NCBI GenBank assembly: GCA_947502815.1
Contig: CANNBH010000001.1
Coordinates: forward strand, 2,018,818 to 2,082,817
From: an uncultured Erythrobacter sp.
GTDB taxonomy: Bacteria; Pseudomonadota; Alphaproteobacteria; Sphingomonadales; Sphingomonadaceae
Direction: 5' to 3'
Length of the DNA: 64,000 nucleotides
Shown here: positions 35,383 through 45,181 of the stretch, piece by piece
How positions within the stretch are numbered: the stretch's first letter is position 1
Layout of the letters: each line of letters begins with the position of its first letter
Notes under the pieces: generated by a model
The model's input: the letters and a program-made list of their open reading frames with translations, nothing else
Told to the model about the DNA's origin: nothing
The model's database searches: none
Translations under genes and position numbers: made by a program

Positions 35383-36621
35383 ATGAAAATACATGACCTG
35401 ATTACCACCAGCGACGCTCTAGCCGATCTTTGCGAGCGTCTGGCGCAATCGGAATTCGTTTCGGTCGATACCGAGTTTATGCGGGAAAATACGTATTGGC
35501 CTGAACTGTGTTTGGTGCAGATCGCCAACACCGAAGAAGCCGCAGCGATCGACCCCTTGGCTGATGGCATTGATCTAACGCCTCTTCTCGATCTGTTGAC
35601 CGAGAATGATGAGGTGCTCAAAGTCTTCCACGCTGGCGGACAAGACGTTGAGATTATCGTCAATCTAACGGGCAAGACGCCCTTCCCCATTTTTGACACG
35701 CAAATTGCCATGATGGCGATCAGCCAGTCTGAACAGATTGGCTATGCCAATTTGGTCGATCATTGGCTCGGCATTCAAGTCGACAAGGGGGCTCGTTTTA
35801 CCGATTGGAGCAGGCGTCCCCTAACCGAACGTCAGATCGAATATGCTATTGGCGATGTGACGCATCTTTCGGTGATTTTCCCAAAGATGCTGAAAAAGCT
35901 GATCAAAACGGGGCGCGGCGCGTGGCTTGATGCCGAAATGGAAAAGCTGGCCGACGCTTCCAACTATATCGTGGACCCCGAAACCTCGTGGAAACGCATC
36001 CGCCAACCGGGCCGCAACCCTCAAGCATTGGGCCGGTTAAAGGCACTGGCCGGGTGGCGCGAAGGCGAAGCGCAGCATAAAAACATCCCCCGCGGCCGTA
36101 TCATGCGCGACGAAACGCTAGCCGACATTGCCTCTCATCCGCCTAAGAAGCAGGCGGATCTGGCGAAAGTGCGCGGGCTTTCAAACGCTTGGAAAGACAA
36201 TGACATCGGCAAACGTTTGCTCAAAGTCATTGATGATGCAGAGCCGTTGCCAAAATCGGAAATGCCCGAAAAAATGAAACGCGGCGCCCCGCTCGGCAAA
36301 GAAGGCGCATTGGTTGCTGATTTGCTCAAATTGCTCCTCAAAATTAGAGCCCGCGAGATTGATGTGGCCGCCCGGCTTCTTACCCGTGCGGATGAGATGG
36401 AAGCGCTGGCGGCGGGCGTGCGCGACTTGAATGTCCTAAAAGGTTGGCGCTTCGAAGTGTTTGGCAAAGATGCCCTAGAATTGGTTGAAGGCAAGACTGG
36501 ATTTGCGGTCAAGAACGGCAAGCTTTCCATGACCCATATCGACGACATGCAGGCGAGCATGGAAGAAGGGTTGGAAACCGAAGCGGCAGTCGAAGAACCT
36601 GTTGAAACACCAGAGACATAA
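35383..36621 (+). CDS. rnd: Ribonuclease D
   Basis: The 412-residue 3'-5' exoribonuclease belongs to the DEDDy group. The first two acidic residues are in VSVDTEFMRENTYWPELCLVQI, the third in IFDTQIAM, and the Tyr-Asp pair in EYAIGDVTHLSVIFP. One HRDC domain follows (about 205-280) and a second, degenerate one lies near the end. RNase D trims tRNA 3' ends and other stable RNAs. The ATG at 35383 follows a purine-rich AAGAAG; the earlier ATG at 35368 is less likely. It is followed 22 nt later by oxyR. Confidence 0.95.
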   Translation: MKIHDLITTSDALADLCERLAQSEFVSVDTEFMRENTYWPELCLVQIANTEEAAAIDPLADGIDLTPLLDLLTENDEVLKVFHAGGQDVEIIVNLTGKTPFPIFDTQIAMMAISQSEQIGYANLVDHWLGIQVDKGARFTDWSRRPLTERQIEYAIGDVTHLSVIFPKMLKKLIKTGRGAWLDAEMEKLADASNYIVDPETSWKRIRQPGRNPQALGRLKALAGWREGEAQHKNIPRGRIMRDETLADIASHPPKKQADLAKVRGLSNAWKDNDIGKRLLKVIDDAEPLPKSEMPEKMKRGAPLGKEGALVADLLKLLLKIRAREIDVAARLLTRADEMEALAAGVRDLNVLKGWRFEVFGKDALELVEGKTGFAVKNGKLSMTHIDDMQASMEEGLETEAAVEEPVETPET

Positions 36622-36643
36622 TGCGCCAGGATAGGATCAACCT

Positions 36644-37540
36644 GTGAGCACCTATCTGCCCACGATCAAACAACTGCAATATCTCGTCGCGTTGCACGAA
36701 CACGGCCATTTTGGCCGTGCGGCTGACGCCAGTTTTGTATCGCAATCCACTTTATCGGCGGGTATCCGCGAGCTGGAATCCCTGCTTGGCGTCACATTGG
36801 TGGAGCGGTCGCGGCGTGTCGTGCGGTTTACTGCATTGGGCGAAGCGGTGGTTGCAAAAGCCAATCGGCTGCTGCGTGAAGCGGAAGAGCTTTCCGACCT
36901 TGTTCAAGCGGCCGGTCAACCGCTTTCGGGTCAGCTTCGCATGAGTGTGATCCCGACCATCGCCCCATTTATGATCCCGCGCATCTTGCCGCGCCTGCGC
37001 AAAGAACGGCCAGACTTGAAGATGATGCTGCGCGAAGAAACCAGCCAAGACGCAATTGAATCGCTGCAGCATGGACGCGTGGATTGCGTGCTGCTCGCAT
37101 TGCCTTTTGATATCGGCGATGTTGAGATCGAACATATCAGCGACGATGCGCTGTTTGTGGCCTTCCCCAAAGACGATCCACGCGATCCGCCAGCGCAAAT
37201 CCCTCCGGACATGATCGATCATGGTCGGCTGTTGCTGCTCGAAGATGGTCACTGCCTGCGCGATCATGCCCTTGCCGCGTGCAACCGCAGCGAGCTGCGC
37301 GCCAGTGCCAGCATGATTGGGACAAGCCTGCACACTTTGGTTCAAATGGTTGACCACGACCTTGGCCTTACCATGTTACCCGAAATGGCAATTGATGCGG
37401 GGATTTTGAACGGCACCCAAGTCGTCGCTCGTCCTCTAAAAAGCGACACCGCCAAACGCGAAATTGTTCTTGTGTGGCGCAAGAATTCCCCAAGAGAGGC
37501 CGATTTCAAGATGCTGGCCGATGAATTGCGGGCCGGATAG
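36644..37540 (+). CDS. oxyR: LysR-family peroxide sensor OxyR
   Basis: The 298-residue protein starts at a GTG. Its N-terminal winged helix-turn-helix (PTIKQLQYLVALHEHGHFGRAADASFVSQSTLS) is the LysR type. In the C-terminal sensor domain the two redox-active cysteines lie in LLEDGHCLRDHALAACNRS at about residues 200 and 209, the same spacing and context as E. coli OxyR Cys199/Cys208. H2O2 would form the disulfide and switch promoter binding. It follows rnd by 22 nt, and no catalase or peroxiredoxin gene is adjacent. Confidence 0.93.
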   Translation: MSTYLPTIKQLQYLVALHEHGHFGRAADASFVSQSTLSAGIRELESLLGVTLVERSRRVVRFTALGEAVVAKANRLLREAEELSDLVQAAGQPLSGQLRMSVIPTIAPFMIPRILPRLRKERPDLKMMLREETSQDAIESLQHGRVDCVLLALPFDIGDVEIEHISDDALFVAFPKDDPRDPPAQIPPDMIDHGRLLLLEDGHCLRDHALAACNRSELRASASMIGTSLHTLVQMVDHDLGLTMLPEMAIDAGILNGTQVVARPLKSDTAKREIVLVWRKNSPREADFKMLADELRAG

Positions 37541-37694
37541 GGTGTAATTTGCATACTTCGGGCAACCCCCTATGGTGGCACCCGACCATGTTACCAATCG
37601 GTAATTTGCGCGGCTGCGATTCAGACGCGAAATGCATAAATAGAACAACTCGGGAAGACCAATCTCAAATTCTACCACGCCCAATGAGGCTGAA

Positions 37695-39383
37695 TTGCCC
37701 ATCGACCCACCTTTGGTCGATCTGCAAATCTCCACCCACGATAGCGGTTTTTACAGCGGATTCAGCCGAGAGGTAACGATCCCCGGTAAGATCATTGTGT
37801 CGCTGATCATTATGTGGGCAATATTCTTTCCAGTCCGCGCAATGGATACATTGAGGGATGCAAACTCGACGATAATTTCGTCATTCAGCGGCTGGTACAT
37901 CTATCTGGTGGCTGCGTTGATTTTGGTTTGCGGCGCATTGGCTCTGTTCCCCAAGGCAGGTTCGTTAAAGATTGGCGCGCCTGATGAGAAGCCGGAATTT
38001 TCCCGCTTCTCTTGGTTTTCCATGCTGTTTGGTGCCGGGATCGGGATCGGCATGCTGACCTATTCTACAGGGGAGCCGCTCGCGCATTTTGCCAGCAATC
38101 CTGATATTATTCGCGGCACGATCAGCGCGGCCTCACCAGAGGCCGTTCGCCCTGCGTTTATGTGGACGTTCCTGCATTGGGGCTTCGGCGCCTGGTGCAC
38201 CTATTCCTTGGTCGGGCTCGCCATTGGCTATGTTGCCCATCGGCGCGGTTTACCGCTCACCATTCGCTCCAGCTTGGTACCTCTTTTCGGGAAATCCATG
38301 TCTGGAATGGCGGGCCATGTCGTCGATGTTGTCGCTGTTGTGGCGACAATATTGGGCGTGGCAGTCACGATGGGCCTAGGGGTGCAGCAATTTGTCGCTG
38401 GCCTTCACCGGATCGGCTTGGGTGACTGGTTGATGGTCGAAGGGGCAGATGGCGCGATGACGGCGTCAGCCGCAGCCATTGTTGTCGCGCTGCTCGTCTT
38501 GGTAGGTGCATCGACCATTAGCGCGCTATCAGGAGTGGGCCGCGGCATTAAGTGGCTTTCCAATATCAATATGGGCCTGTCTTTTGGCTTGCTCACTTTG
38601 TTCGCGGTCGCGGGATCAGGCCTGTATGGTCTCAAACTGTTGGGTGTGGGAATTTGGGATTACATCGTCTCGCTTCCGGCAAATTCGCTGACTTTGTTCA
38701 GCAGCGATGGGAGCGAAGCTGGCGATGCATTGGTGCAATGGCAGCTTGATTGGTCGGTGTTTTATTGGGCGTGGTGGATCGCGTTTGCGCCGTTTGTCGG
38801 CATGTTTATCGCGCGCATCTCTCGCGGGCGGACCATTCGCGAGTACATTTTTGGCGTGGCGCTGGTGCCATCGCTGATGTGCTTTTTATGGATGGGGTTG
38901 GCAGGCGGAACAGCCATAGATTTGGAATTGAACGGTGCGGCCAATGGCCAAATTCTGAATGCGAGCATTTCCGATCAGCTTTATGCAACAATCGCTGTGC
39001 TGCTGAGCCCAACCGCGGCTCTCATCGTCTCTGCCCTCGTGGTCGTGCTCTTGATGACCTATCTTATCACCTCCGTCGACAGCGCAATTTTGATCGTCAA
39101 TACAATCAACGGCGCAGGCGAAGATGAAGGCAGCCGCCGCTACCACATCTTGTTCTGGGGAATAGCGCTGTCCTTTGTGGTTGGTTCAATGCTGATCCTC
39201 GGCGGGATCGAAGCCATTCGTATCACAATGATCATTGGCGCCCTGCCGTTTTCAGTGGTCGTCACATTGATGGGGGCTTCGATTATCAAGGCGGTGGTGT
39301 TCGACCTTATCCGCAAACACCACGGCGTTCCTACGACAGAAGAGGCCTGTATCGAATGGGCCGAAGAACAAGCGACCACCTGA
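37695..39383 (+). CDS. BCCT-family betaine/choline/carnitine transporter
   Basis: The 562-residue protein has about 12 membrane spans and the BCCT signatures FGAGIGIGMLTYSTGEPL in span 3 and WSVFYWAWWIAFAPFVGMFIARISRGRTIREY around spans 8-9, which line the trimethylammonium-binding aromatic box. It should import glycine betaine, choline or a related osmolyte, which fits a marine or saline habitat. The TTG start at 37695 is supported by a GAGG 6-7 nt upstream; no ATG with a ribosome site lies nearby. No betaine biosynthesis gene is adjacent. Confidence 0.9.
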   Translation: MPIDPPLVDLQISTHDSGFYSGFSREVTIPGKIIVSLIIMWAIFFPVRAMDTLRDANSTIISSFSGWYIYLVAALILVCGALALFPKAGSLKIGAPDEKPEFSRFSWFSMLFGAGIGIGMLTYSTGEPLAHFASNPDIIRGTISAASPEAVRPAFMWTFLHWGFGAWCTYSLVGLAIGYVAHRRGLPLTIRSSLVPLFGKSMSGMAGHVVDVVAVVATILGVAVTMGLGVQQFVAGLHRIGLGDWLMVEGADGAMTASAAAIVVALLVLVGASTISALSGVGRGIKWLSNINMGLSFGLLTLFAVAGSGLYGLKLLGVGIWDYIVSLPANSLTLFSSDGSEAGDALVQWQLDWSVFYWAWWIAFAPFVGMFIARISRGRTIREYIFGVALVPSLMCFLWMGLAGGTAIDLELNGAANGQILNASISDQLYATIAVLLSPTAALIVSALVVVLLMTYLITSVDSAILIVNTINGAGEDEGSRRYHILFWGIALSFVVGSMLILGGIEAIRITMIIGALPFSVVVTLMGASIIKAVVFDLIRKHHGVPTTEEACIEWAEEQATT

Positions 39384-39737
39384 AGACTTCGCAAGGCACA
39401 TCTTTTTCAAATATCAGTTTAGATACATTTGAGAAAAATTACCCATCACTTGAATAGAGCGGAATCGTTTTAGTATAAATTCAAATATACTTGTGAACAT
39501 TTAAGGTATAAATGATCTATACTAAAGATTTGCAGAACGATGATTTCGGTGTTGTTATTCTGCAACAAGGATTTGCAGCTTCCGGAAAACTCATGGGTCA
39601 ACTGTGGCCAGCACACTGACCGCTTGGTAACGGCTGCATGTGCGCTGCATCTTTCTGATTTTGCGCGCGCAATTCTTGGGCAAACGCTGATGCAGTTCCG
39701 CATCGCGACCCAAACGAAGGCTCAAAAGGGGCATTGA
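39384..39737. other. AT-rich intergenic region upstream of the TonB receptor
   Basis: This 354-nt gap is visibly more AT-rich than its surroundings between about 39400 and 39550. No gene was accepted: a 77-codon reading frame on minus has no ribosome site and no recognisable features. It contains several TATAAAT/TATACT-like hexamers that could be housekeeping promoters for the receptor gene, so the transcript may have a long leader. No terminator for the BCCT gene was found. Confidence 0.5.
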
Positions 39738-42395
39738 ATGTCAAAATACATAAGCGGGGCGTCCATCGGCGCACTCGCGGTCGCAATCGCATCACCTGCT
39801 GTCGCGCAGACAGCAGACCAATCCGTTCAAGCTGAAGAGCGCGAAGGTGGGGTCGGCACAATCGTCGTTACCGCACAGCGCCGCAGCGAGGATCTGCAGG
39901 ACGTGCCGGTATCGGTATCCGCAATCGGAGCAGAACAGCTTGATGAATTGAACATCGACACGTTCGAAGATTACCTTGACCAAATCCCAACTGTAACCGC
40001 CGGCGGCAATGGCCCAGGGCAAAGCACGATCTACATTCGCGGTCTCGCCTCCACCACGCCGAACATCACCGTTGCTGGCGTTGCGGGCCTCGCCCCGAAC
40101 GTGGCGCTTTACCTGAACGACCAGCCGCTTTCACAGCCTGGCCGTAACCTTGACGTTTACGCTGCTGACCTTGAGCGGATCGAAGTCCTCTCCGGCCCAC
40201 AAGGCACTTTGTTCGGCGCCAGCTCGCAGGCCGGCGTTGTGCGTCTCATCACGAACAAGCCTGATCTGTCCGGCTATGACGCAAGCGCGTCCGCTGGCGT
40301 CTCCTTCACCAAAGGTGGCGAAGCGAGCTATCAAGGCGAAGTCATGATCAACGTGCCGGTTAGCGAGACAATCGCGCTGCGCGGCGTGGTCTATCTCGAC
40401 GATCAAGGTGGCTACATCGACAACATTCAGGGCACCCGCAATCTCACTGAGAGCGCGCGCTTCCGTCCTGAAGGTTTTGTTCGCGAGAACGGCGTTCCCG
40501 TTAACGCAAACCGCGCTGGCTTCCAATCCACTGCCGACCTGTCGGGCGTTACCTTCCTTGACGCTGACAACGCTGGCATCGCCGAAGACAATTTCAACGA
40601 CACACAATACGCTGGTTTCCGCGTCAGTGCGCTTTGGGAAGTCACTCCTGATTGGACCGTGAACGTCTCGCATCAACGCCAAAGTCTTGAATCGGACGGT
40701 GTGTTCTTCGCTGATCCTGAATTGGGCGGCCTTGACGATCTAGAAATCGAACGGTTCGAAGCCGACCGCCTCGAAGACGATTTCTCGAACACCAGCTGGA
40801 CGGTCGAAGGCCGTATCGCAATGCTCGACGTGGTTTACACCGGGGCATACACCAACCGTGAAAGCGATCAGCGCGCCGATTACACCGACTACCTCTTCGC
40901 GGGTCAGTACCTTCCGTACTACATCTGTGACGGTTCGGTCAGCTATCCCGGAGCGGGCAATGATCCGACCGGCACGTGTCAGGCGCCAAACCTGTTCGTG
41001 AATTCCTTCTCCAAAACCGAAGTCTTCACTCAGGAGCTGCGTTTCAGCACCCCTGATGATTGGCGCATTCGTTTCCAAGGCGGCGGTTTCTATTCCGACC
41101 TCAGCCTCGAAGAGCGCGTTGATTTTGCCTATCCGGGCAACACCATCGCTCAGCCATTTGGTGCATTCCCTGCGAACTTCCCGCAGACAACTGGCTTTGT
41201 ATCCGATCCGGGACCTTTCCCGGCCTCTACAATCTTCCGCAACGACATCCGCCGTACGGATGAGCAATATGGCATCTTCGGTGAAGCAAGCTTCGACATC
41301 GTGCCAGACCTGTTGTCGGTCACTCTCGGCGCTCGTTACTACGACGTTGAAGTTGATTTCGAAGGCAGCGCCAACGGTTCATTCTGTAACTCTGGTGGCA
41401 CTGACCAAAATGCATTCGGCACCGACATCAGCGACCTTTATAACGGCGATGGCCAATTCACTTTCATCGGATCGTGCGACCCTGCATTGCGTCAAACGTT
41501 CGATCTGAATGATAGCCTTGCCGATATTCAGGCCGCCGGTCTGAGCGCGACACAGGCACAGCAAGTGTTCAACGCTGTTCGTGCGCCAGACACCGCGTCC
41601 ACCGATGGTCTTATCTACAAAGGTACGATCACTTTGACGCCAACGCCTGATCTGTTGTTCTACGCAACATATTCAGAGGGCTTCCGTCCTGGTCTGCTTA
41701 ACCGTCCCGGCGGCGCAGTGGCACCGGGCACAGGCTTTGTTGTTCCTTTCGAAGTCGAAACCGATGAAGTTAAGAACTACGAGTTCGGTTGGAAGATGGA
41801 CCTCATCGATGGCCAGTTCCGCTTTAACGGTTCGGCCTTCTTCGTGGACATCTCGAACCTGCAAACGCAGATTTTCGATCCGTCGATCACCAACCTCTTC
41901 TTCTCGTCCAATGCGGCCGACGCAGAGATTTACGGTATCGAAGCGGACTTTACGGTCGCGCCTTATGCAACGCCGGGCCTTTCGATTTCGGGCGCATTCT
42001 CGATCCTCGATACTGAGATCACCGAAGTGTTGATCCCGACAACTGATGTGCTCGAAGGCGAAGAACTGGCCTATGCACCGGGCTTCCAAGGCAACATTCG
42101 CGCTCGTTATGAGTGGGATGTGTCTGACACGCTTGAGGCGTATATTCAGCCGCAAGTGACCTATTCCGGTTCCAAGTTCACCGACATCATTGAAATCAAC
42201 AAGATTGAGCTCGACAGCTACACCTTGTTCGATCTGTCGGTTGGCGTTGTCGCGGATCAATGGCGTTTTGAAGTGTTTGGTGAGAACCTGTCTGACGAAC
42301 GTGCCGAAGTTTCCGGCATCTTCGGGAATGATCGCGAACGCATCATCACAAACCGTCCGCGCACAATCGGCGCGCGGGTATCGTTCAGCTACTAA
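39738..42395 (+). CDS. TonB-dependent outer-membrane receptor
   Basis: The 885-residue protein begins with a Sec signal (SIGALAVAIASPAVAQ), then a TonB-box-like GTIVVTAQRR, a plug domain (about 45-160: VPVSVSAIGAEQLDEL, STIYIRGLAS, DLERIEVLSGPQGTLFGASSQAGVVRLITNKP) and a 22-strand barrel that ends in an aromatic residue, RVSFSY. This is the sphingomonad-type receptor common for carbohydrate, aromatic or secondary-metabolite uptake. The substrate is not predictable. A strong terminator follows at 42418. Confidence 0.95.
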   Translation: MSKYISGASIGALAVAIASPAVAQTADQSVQAEEREGGVGTIVVTAQRRSEDLQDVPVSVSAIGAEQLDELNIDTFEDYLDQIPTVTAGGNGPGQSTIYIRGLASTTPNITVAGVAGLAPNVALYLNDQPLSQPGRNLDVYAADLERIEVLSGPQGTLFGASSQAGVVRLITNKPDLSGYDASASAGVSFTKGGEASYQGEVMINVPVSETIALRGVVYLDDQGGYIDNIQGTRNLTESARFRPEGFVRENGVPVNANRAGFQSTADLSGVTFLDADNAGIAEDNFNDTQYAGFRVSALWEVTPDWTVNVSHQRQSLESDGVFFADPELGGLDDLEIERFEADRLEDDFSNTSWTVEGRIAMLDVVYTGAYTNRESDQRADYTDYLFAGQYLPYYICDGSVSYPGAGNDPTGTCQAPNLFVNSFSKTEVFTQELRFSTPDDWRIRFQGGGFYSDLSLEERVDFAYPGNTIAQPFGAFPANFPQTTGFVSDPGPFPASTIFRNDIRRTDEQYGIFGEASFDIVPDLLSVTLGARYYDVEVDFEGSANGSFCNSGGTDQNAFGTDISDLYNGDGQFTFIGSCDPALRQTFDLNDSLADIQAAGLSATQAQQVFNAVRAPDTASTDGLIYKGTITLTPTPDLLFYATYSEGFRPGLLNRPGGAVAPGTGFVVPFEVETDEVKNYEFGWKMDLIDGQFRFNGSAFFVDISNLQTQIFDPSITNLFFSSNAADAEIYGIEADFTVAPYATPGLSISGAFSILDTEITEVLIPTTDVLEGEELAYAPGFQGNIRARYEWDVSDTLEAYIQPQVTYSGSKFTDIIEINKIELDSYTLFDLSVGVVADQWRFEVFGENLSDERAEVSGIFGNDRERIITNRPRTIGARVSFSY

Positions 42396-42417
42396 AGCGA
42401 ACCCAAACAGTTAAGGC

Positions 42418-42451
42418 GGCGGGAGTGACATGTGTTCACTCCCGCCGTTTT
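42418..42451 (+). terminator. Rho-independent terminator after the TonB receptor
   Basis: GGCGGGAGTGA (42418-42428) pairs perfectly with TCACTCCCGCC (42436-42446) around a 7-nt loop, followed by GTTTTG. The 11-bp GC-rich stem lies 22 nt after the receptor stop codon. The next gene's earlier ATG lies in this loop, which supports choosing its later start. Confidence 0.85.
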
Positions 42452-42470
42452 GCTGTCTAAGGCAGATGAA

Positions 42471-44429
42471 ATGGCAAGTCGCGAAGAACAGCTCAAATCA
42501 GCGCAAAGCGCGCTCCAATCCGGTCAATTTGATGCCGGTCTCTCTGCAGCGCGCGCAGCGCTCGCAGATGATCCGACGGATGGAGAGGCCCTTTATATGG
42601 CAGCGGTTGCCGCGCGCTATTTGAAACGCTTCGAAGAGGCGGCAATCCATCTTACCGCTTTGCATGGAGCGATGCCTGAATATGGCCGTGCATGGCAGGA
42701 GCAAGGTCATCTCTCACTTGTCCAAGGCGATCAGGCCAACGCGCTGAGTGCATTTATGCGCGCGACTCGGTTTAACCCCGCACTTGAAGCGAGCTGGCGC
42801 GAGCAAGCGCGCTTACAAACGGCGATAGGAAGCACAGCAGAAGCGGCGGCTGCGACCGCGCAGCAACAACGCCTTGCAAAGATGCCGCGCGAACTGATTG
42901 CGGTAACCAACCATTTGGCCGAAGGGCGATTGGTCCGCGCAGAGGAAATCTGCCGACATTTCTTGCGCCAAAACCCGCGCAATGTTGAAGGAATGCGGCT
43001 GCTGGCGAAAATCGGCATTGAACTTGGCATTCTCGACGATGCGGAATTCCTACTCGAAAGTGCCGTTAGTTTTGCGCCCGACGATATTCAGTTGCGCTTT
43101 GATTACATCGATGCGCTGCGCCGCCGGCAGAAATCGGCTGAAGCGCGGGAGCAAGCCGAAAAGCTCTATGAGCGCGACCCCCAAAACGCTCTGTTCCAAT
43201 CTCGCCTTGCGATCGAATGTATCCAGACAGGCGACTTTGATCGCGGGCTGGAATTGTTCGACAGCGTGCTTGAAAAACTTCCCGGTGATCCAGCCAGCCT
43301 AACCAGCCGCGGCCACGCCCTCAAAACTAAAGGCGACCGCGCCGAAGCCGAGGCCAGCTATCGCGCAGCCATCGCTTCAAAACCCGGCCACGGTGATGCG
43401 TATTACGCGCTCGCCAATCTAAAGACATACCGGTTTGGCGCGGATGAGTTGGATGCGATGCGCGAACAAATCACCCGCAATGATCTGGCCTTTATGGACA
43501 GGGTGCACCTCAACTTTGCCCTCGCCAAAGCCTATGAAGATGAAGGCGATTATGAAGCGAGCTTTGCCTGTTATGATGAAGGCAACGCGTTAAAACGCGC
43601 GCAAACCCGCTACAGCGCCGACGCCATGACGCGCGAGCTGGCCAACCAACGCAAGGCCTGCAGTGCGGATCTGTTCGAAAAACACAAGAGCGCAGGTTGC
43701 AGCGCACCCGATCCGATCTTTATCCTAGGCCTTCCGCGCGCAGGTTCGACCTTGCTCGAACAAATTCTCGCCAGCCATTCTCAGATCGATGGAACGTTGG
43801 AGCTGCCCAACATTCTCGCCCTCGCCCACCGTCTGCGCGGCCGCAAAGCGGGTCAGTCACTTTACCCTGAGATCCTGCACGATTTGACCAGCGAACAGCT
43901 TGCCAAATTCGGTGAAGACTTCATTGAAAACACCCGCCTCCACCGAGCGAACGCGCCGTTCTTCATCGATAAAATGCCGAATAATTTCCGGCATATCGGC
44001 CTTATCCATCTGATCCTACCCAACGCAAAAATCATCGACGCACGCAGAGCGCCAATGGATTGCTGTTTCTCCGGCTTCAAACAGCTCTTTGCAGAGGGAC
44101 AAGAGTTTACCTACGGCCTTACCGAGGTTGGCCGCTATTATGCAGATTATGTCGAAGTGATGGACCATTGGGACAGCGTGCTGCCGGGCAAAGTCTTGCG
44201 CGTGCAGCATGAAGATGTGCTCGATGATCTCGAAGGGCAAACCCGGCGGATGCTGGATTTCCTCGAAGTGCCATTTGAAGAACAATGCCTGGCGTTCCAC
44301 AAAACCGATCGCGCCGTGCGGACTGCGTCTAGCGAGCAAGTGCGCGAGCCCATCAATCGCAAGGGTCAGGATGCTTGGAAGCCGTTTGAGCCGTGGTTGG
44401 GCGATCTAAAGACCGCGTTGGGGGATTAA
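42471..44429 (+). CDS. TPR-repeat sulfotransferase
   Basis: The 652-residue protein has about eight TPR units in residues 1-370 (for example AEASYRAAIASKPGHGDAYYALANLK) and a sulfotransferase domain in 395-652. The PAPS 5'-phosphosulfate loop is PIFILGLPRAGSTLLEQIL, and the 3'-phosphate site is near IIDARRAPMDCCFSGFK. It should transfer sulfate from PAPS to a hydroxyl or tyrosine on an unknown target, perhaps one held by the TPR array. The ATG at 42471 with AAGG upstream was chosen because the earlier ATG is inside the terminator. Such genes often sit beside TonB receptors in sphingomonads. Confidence 0.88.
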   Translation: MASREEQLKSAQSALQSGQFDAGLSAARAALADDPTDGEALYMAAVAARYLKRFEEAAIHLTALHGAMPEYGRAWQEQGHLSLVQGDQANALSAFMRATRFNPALEASWREQARLQTAIGSTAEAAAATAQQQRLAKMPRELIAVTNHLAEGRLVRAEEICRHFLRQNPRNVEGMRLLAKIGIELGILDDAEFLLESAVSFAPDDIQLRFDYIDALRRRQKSAEAREQAEKLYERDPQNALFQSRLAIECIQTGDFDRGLELFDSVLEKLPGDPASLTSRGHALKTKGDRAEAEASYRAAIASKPGHGDAYYALANLKTYRFGADELDAMREQITRNDLAFMDRVHLNFALAKAYEDEGDYEASFACYDEGNALKRAQTRYSADAMTRELANQRKACSADLFEKHKSAGCSAPDPIFILGLPRAGSTLLEQILASHSQIDGTLELPNILALAHRLRGRKAGQSLYPEILHDLTSEQLAKFGEDFIENTRLHRANAPFFIDKMPNNFRHIGLIHLILPNAKIIDARRAPMDCCFSGFKQLFAEGQEFTYGLTEVGRYYADYVEVMDHWDSVLPGKVLRVQHEDVLDDLEGQTRRMLDFLEVPFEEQCLAFHKTDRAVRTASSEQVREPINRKGQDAWKPFEPWLGDLKTALGD

Positions 44430-44439
44430 TCGCCCCCCC

Positions 44440-45048
44440 TCAATCCATGTGTTTCAGTCCAACCCGCAGATAATCCCAGCCGGTTATGCAAGTCAGAATG
44501 GCCGCAGCCCATAGGCTAACCAGCCCTACAACATGGATCCAGCCTTCAGCCGCCGACAGACAGTCAGCACCCGGAGCCTGACATGGTTGACCATGCACGG
44601 CCCCGCCCAATATCAATGCCCCCAATGCAACGAGTTGGAATGTCGTCTTCCACTTGGCGAGTTTTGACACTGGCACGGACACCTGAATCCCGCCCAAGAA
44701 TTCGCGCAGGCCGCTTACTGCGATTTCTCGGATCAGGATCACTGCACCGGCGATTACGTGAACATCACCAACATAGGGGCCGCGCAAATATCCCTGCGCG
44801 GTGAGGATCAAAATGACCGATGCAACCATGATTTTATCGGCAATCGGATCAAGGAATATGCCGAGTTTCGACACAGTGCCCTGCGCCCTCGCCAGATATC
44901 CATCGAAATAATCTGTGATTGCAATCAGGGTGTAGAGCACGAAACCAATCGCATAGCCCAACTGCCAACCGGGCCACCACAAAAAGAATCCGAGCAGAGG
45001 GATCGCGAATATCCGCGACAACGTAAGAATGTTTGGCAACGTCATCAT
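44440..45048 (-). CDS. pgsA: CDP-diacylglycerol-glycerol-3-phosphate 3-phosphatidyltransferase
   Basis: The 202-residue inner-membrane enzyme makes phosphatidylglycerophosphate, the first step to phosphatidylglycerol. It carries the CDP-alcohol phosphotransferase motif D-x2-D-G-x2-A-R-x8-G-x3-D-x3-D as DYFDGYLARAQGTVSKLG plus FLDPIAD at about residues 46-71, and the opening TLPNILTLSRIFAIPLL. It converges on the sulfotransferase gene with a 10-nt gap and is divergent from the LplT-like gene. Confidence 0.95.
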   Translation of the reverse strand: MMTLPNILTLSRIFAIPLLGFFLWWPGWQLGYAIGFVLYTLIAITDYFDGYLARAQGTVSKLGIFLDPIADKIMVASVILILTAQGYLRGPYVGDVHVIAGAVILIREIAVSGLREFLGGIQVSVPVSKLAKWKTTFQLVALGALILGGAVHGQPCQAPGADCLSAAEGWIHVVGLVSLWAAAILTCITGWDYLRVGLKHMD

Positions 45049-45181
45049 AGCTAAGAGCTGCCATAGCGTGTCCGGCGCGCAATCAAAACACTATCGATAC
45101 TGAGGATGCACACCCCTTGTGCCCATCAACCGTATCGTTATGTGATGGATTATAGGAAACTGCTGAGCGCCGATTACACTT

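Noticed and set aside
39470..39703. 77-codon minus-strand frame in the AT-rich gap before the TonB receptor
   Set aside because: No ribosome site, no recognisable protein features; kept as intergenic.
42432..42470. Earlier ATG for the TPR-sulfotransferase
   Set aside because: The ATG lies in the loop of the terminator; the ATG at 42471 has a ribosome site.
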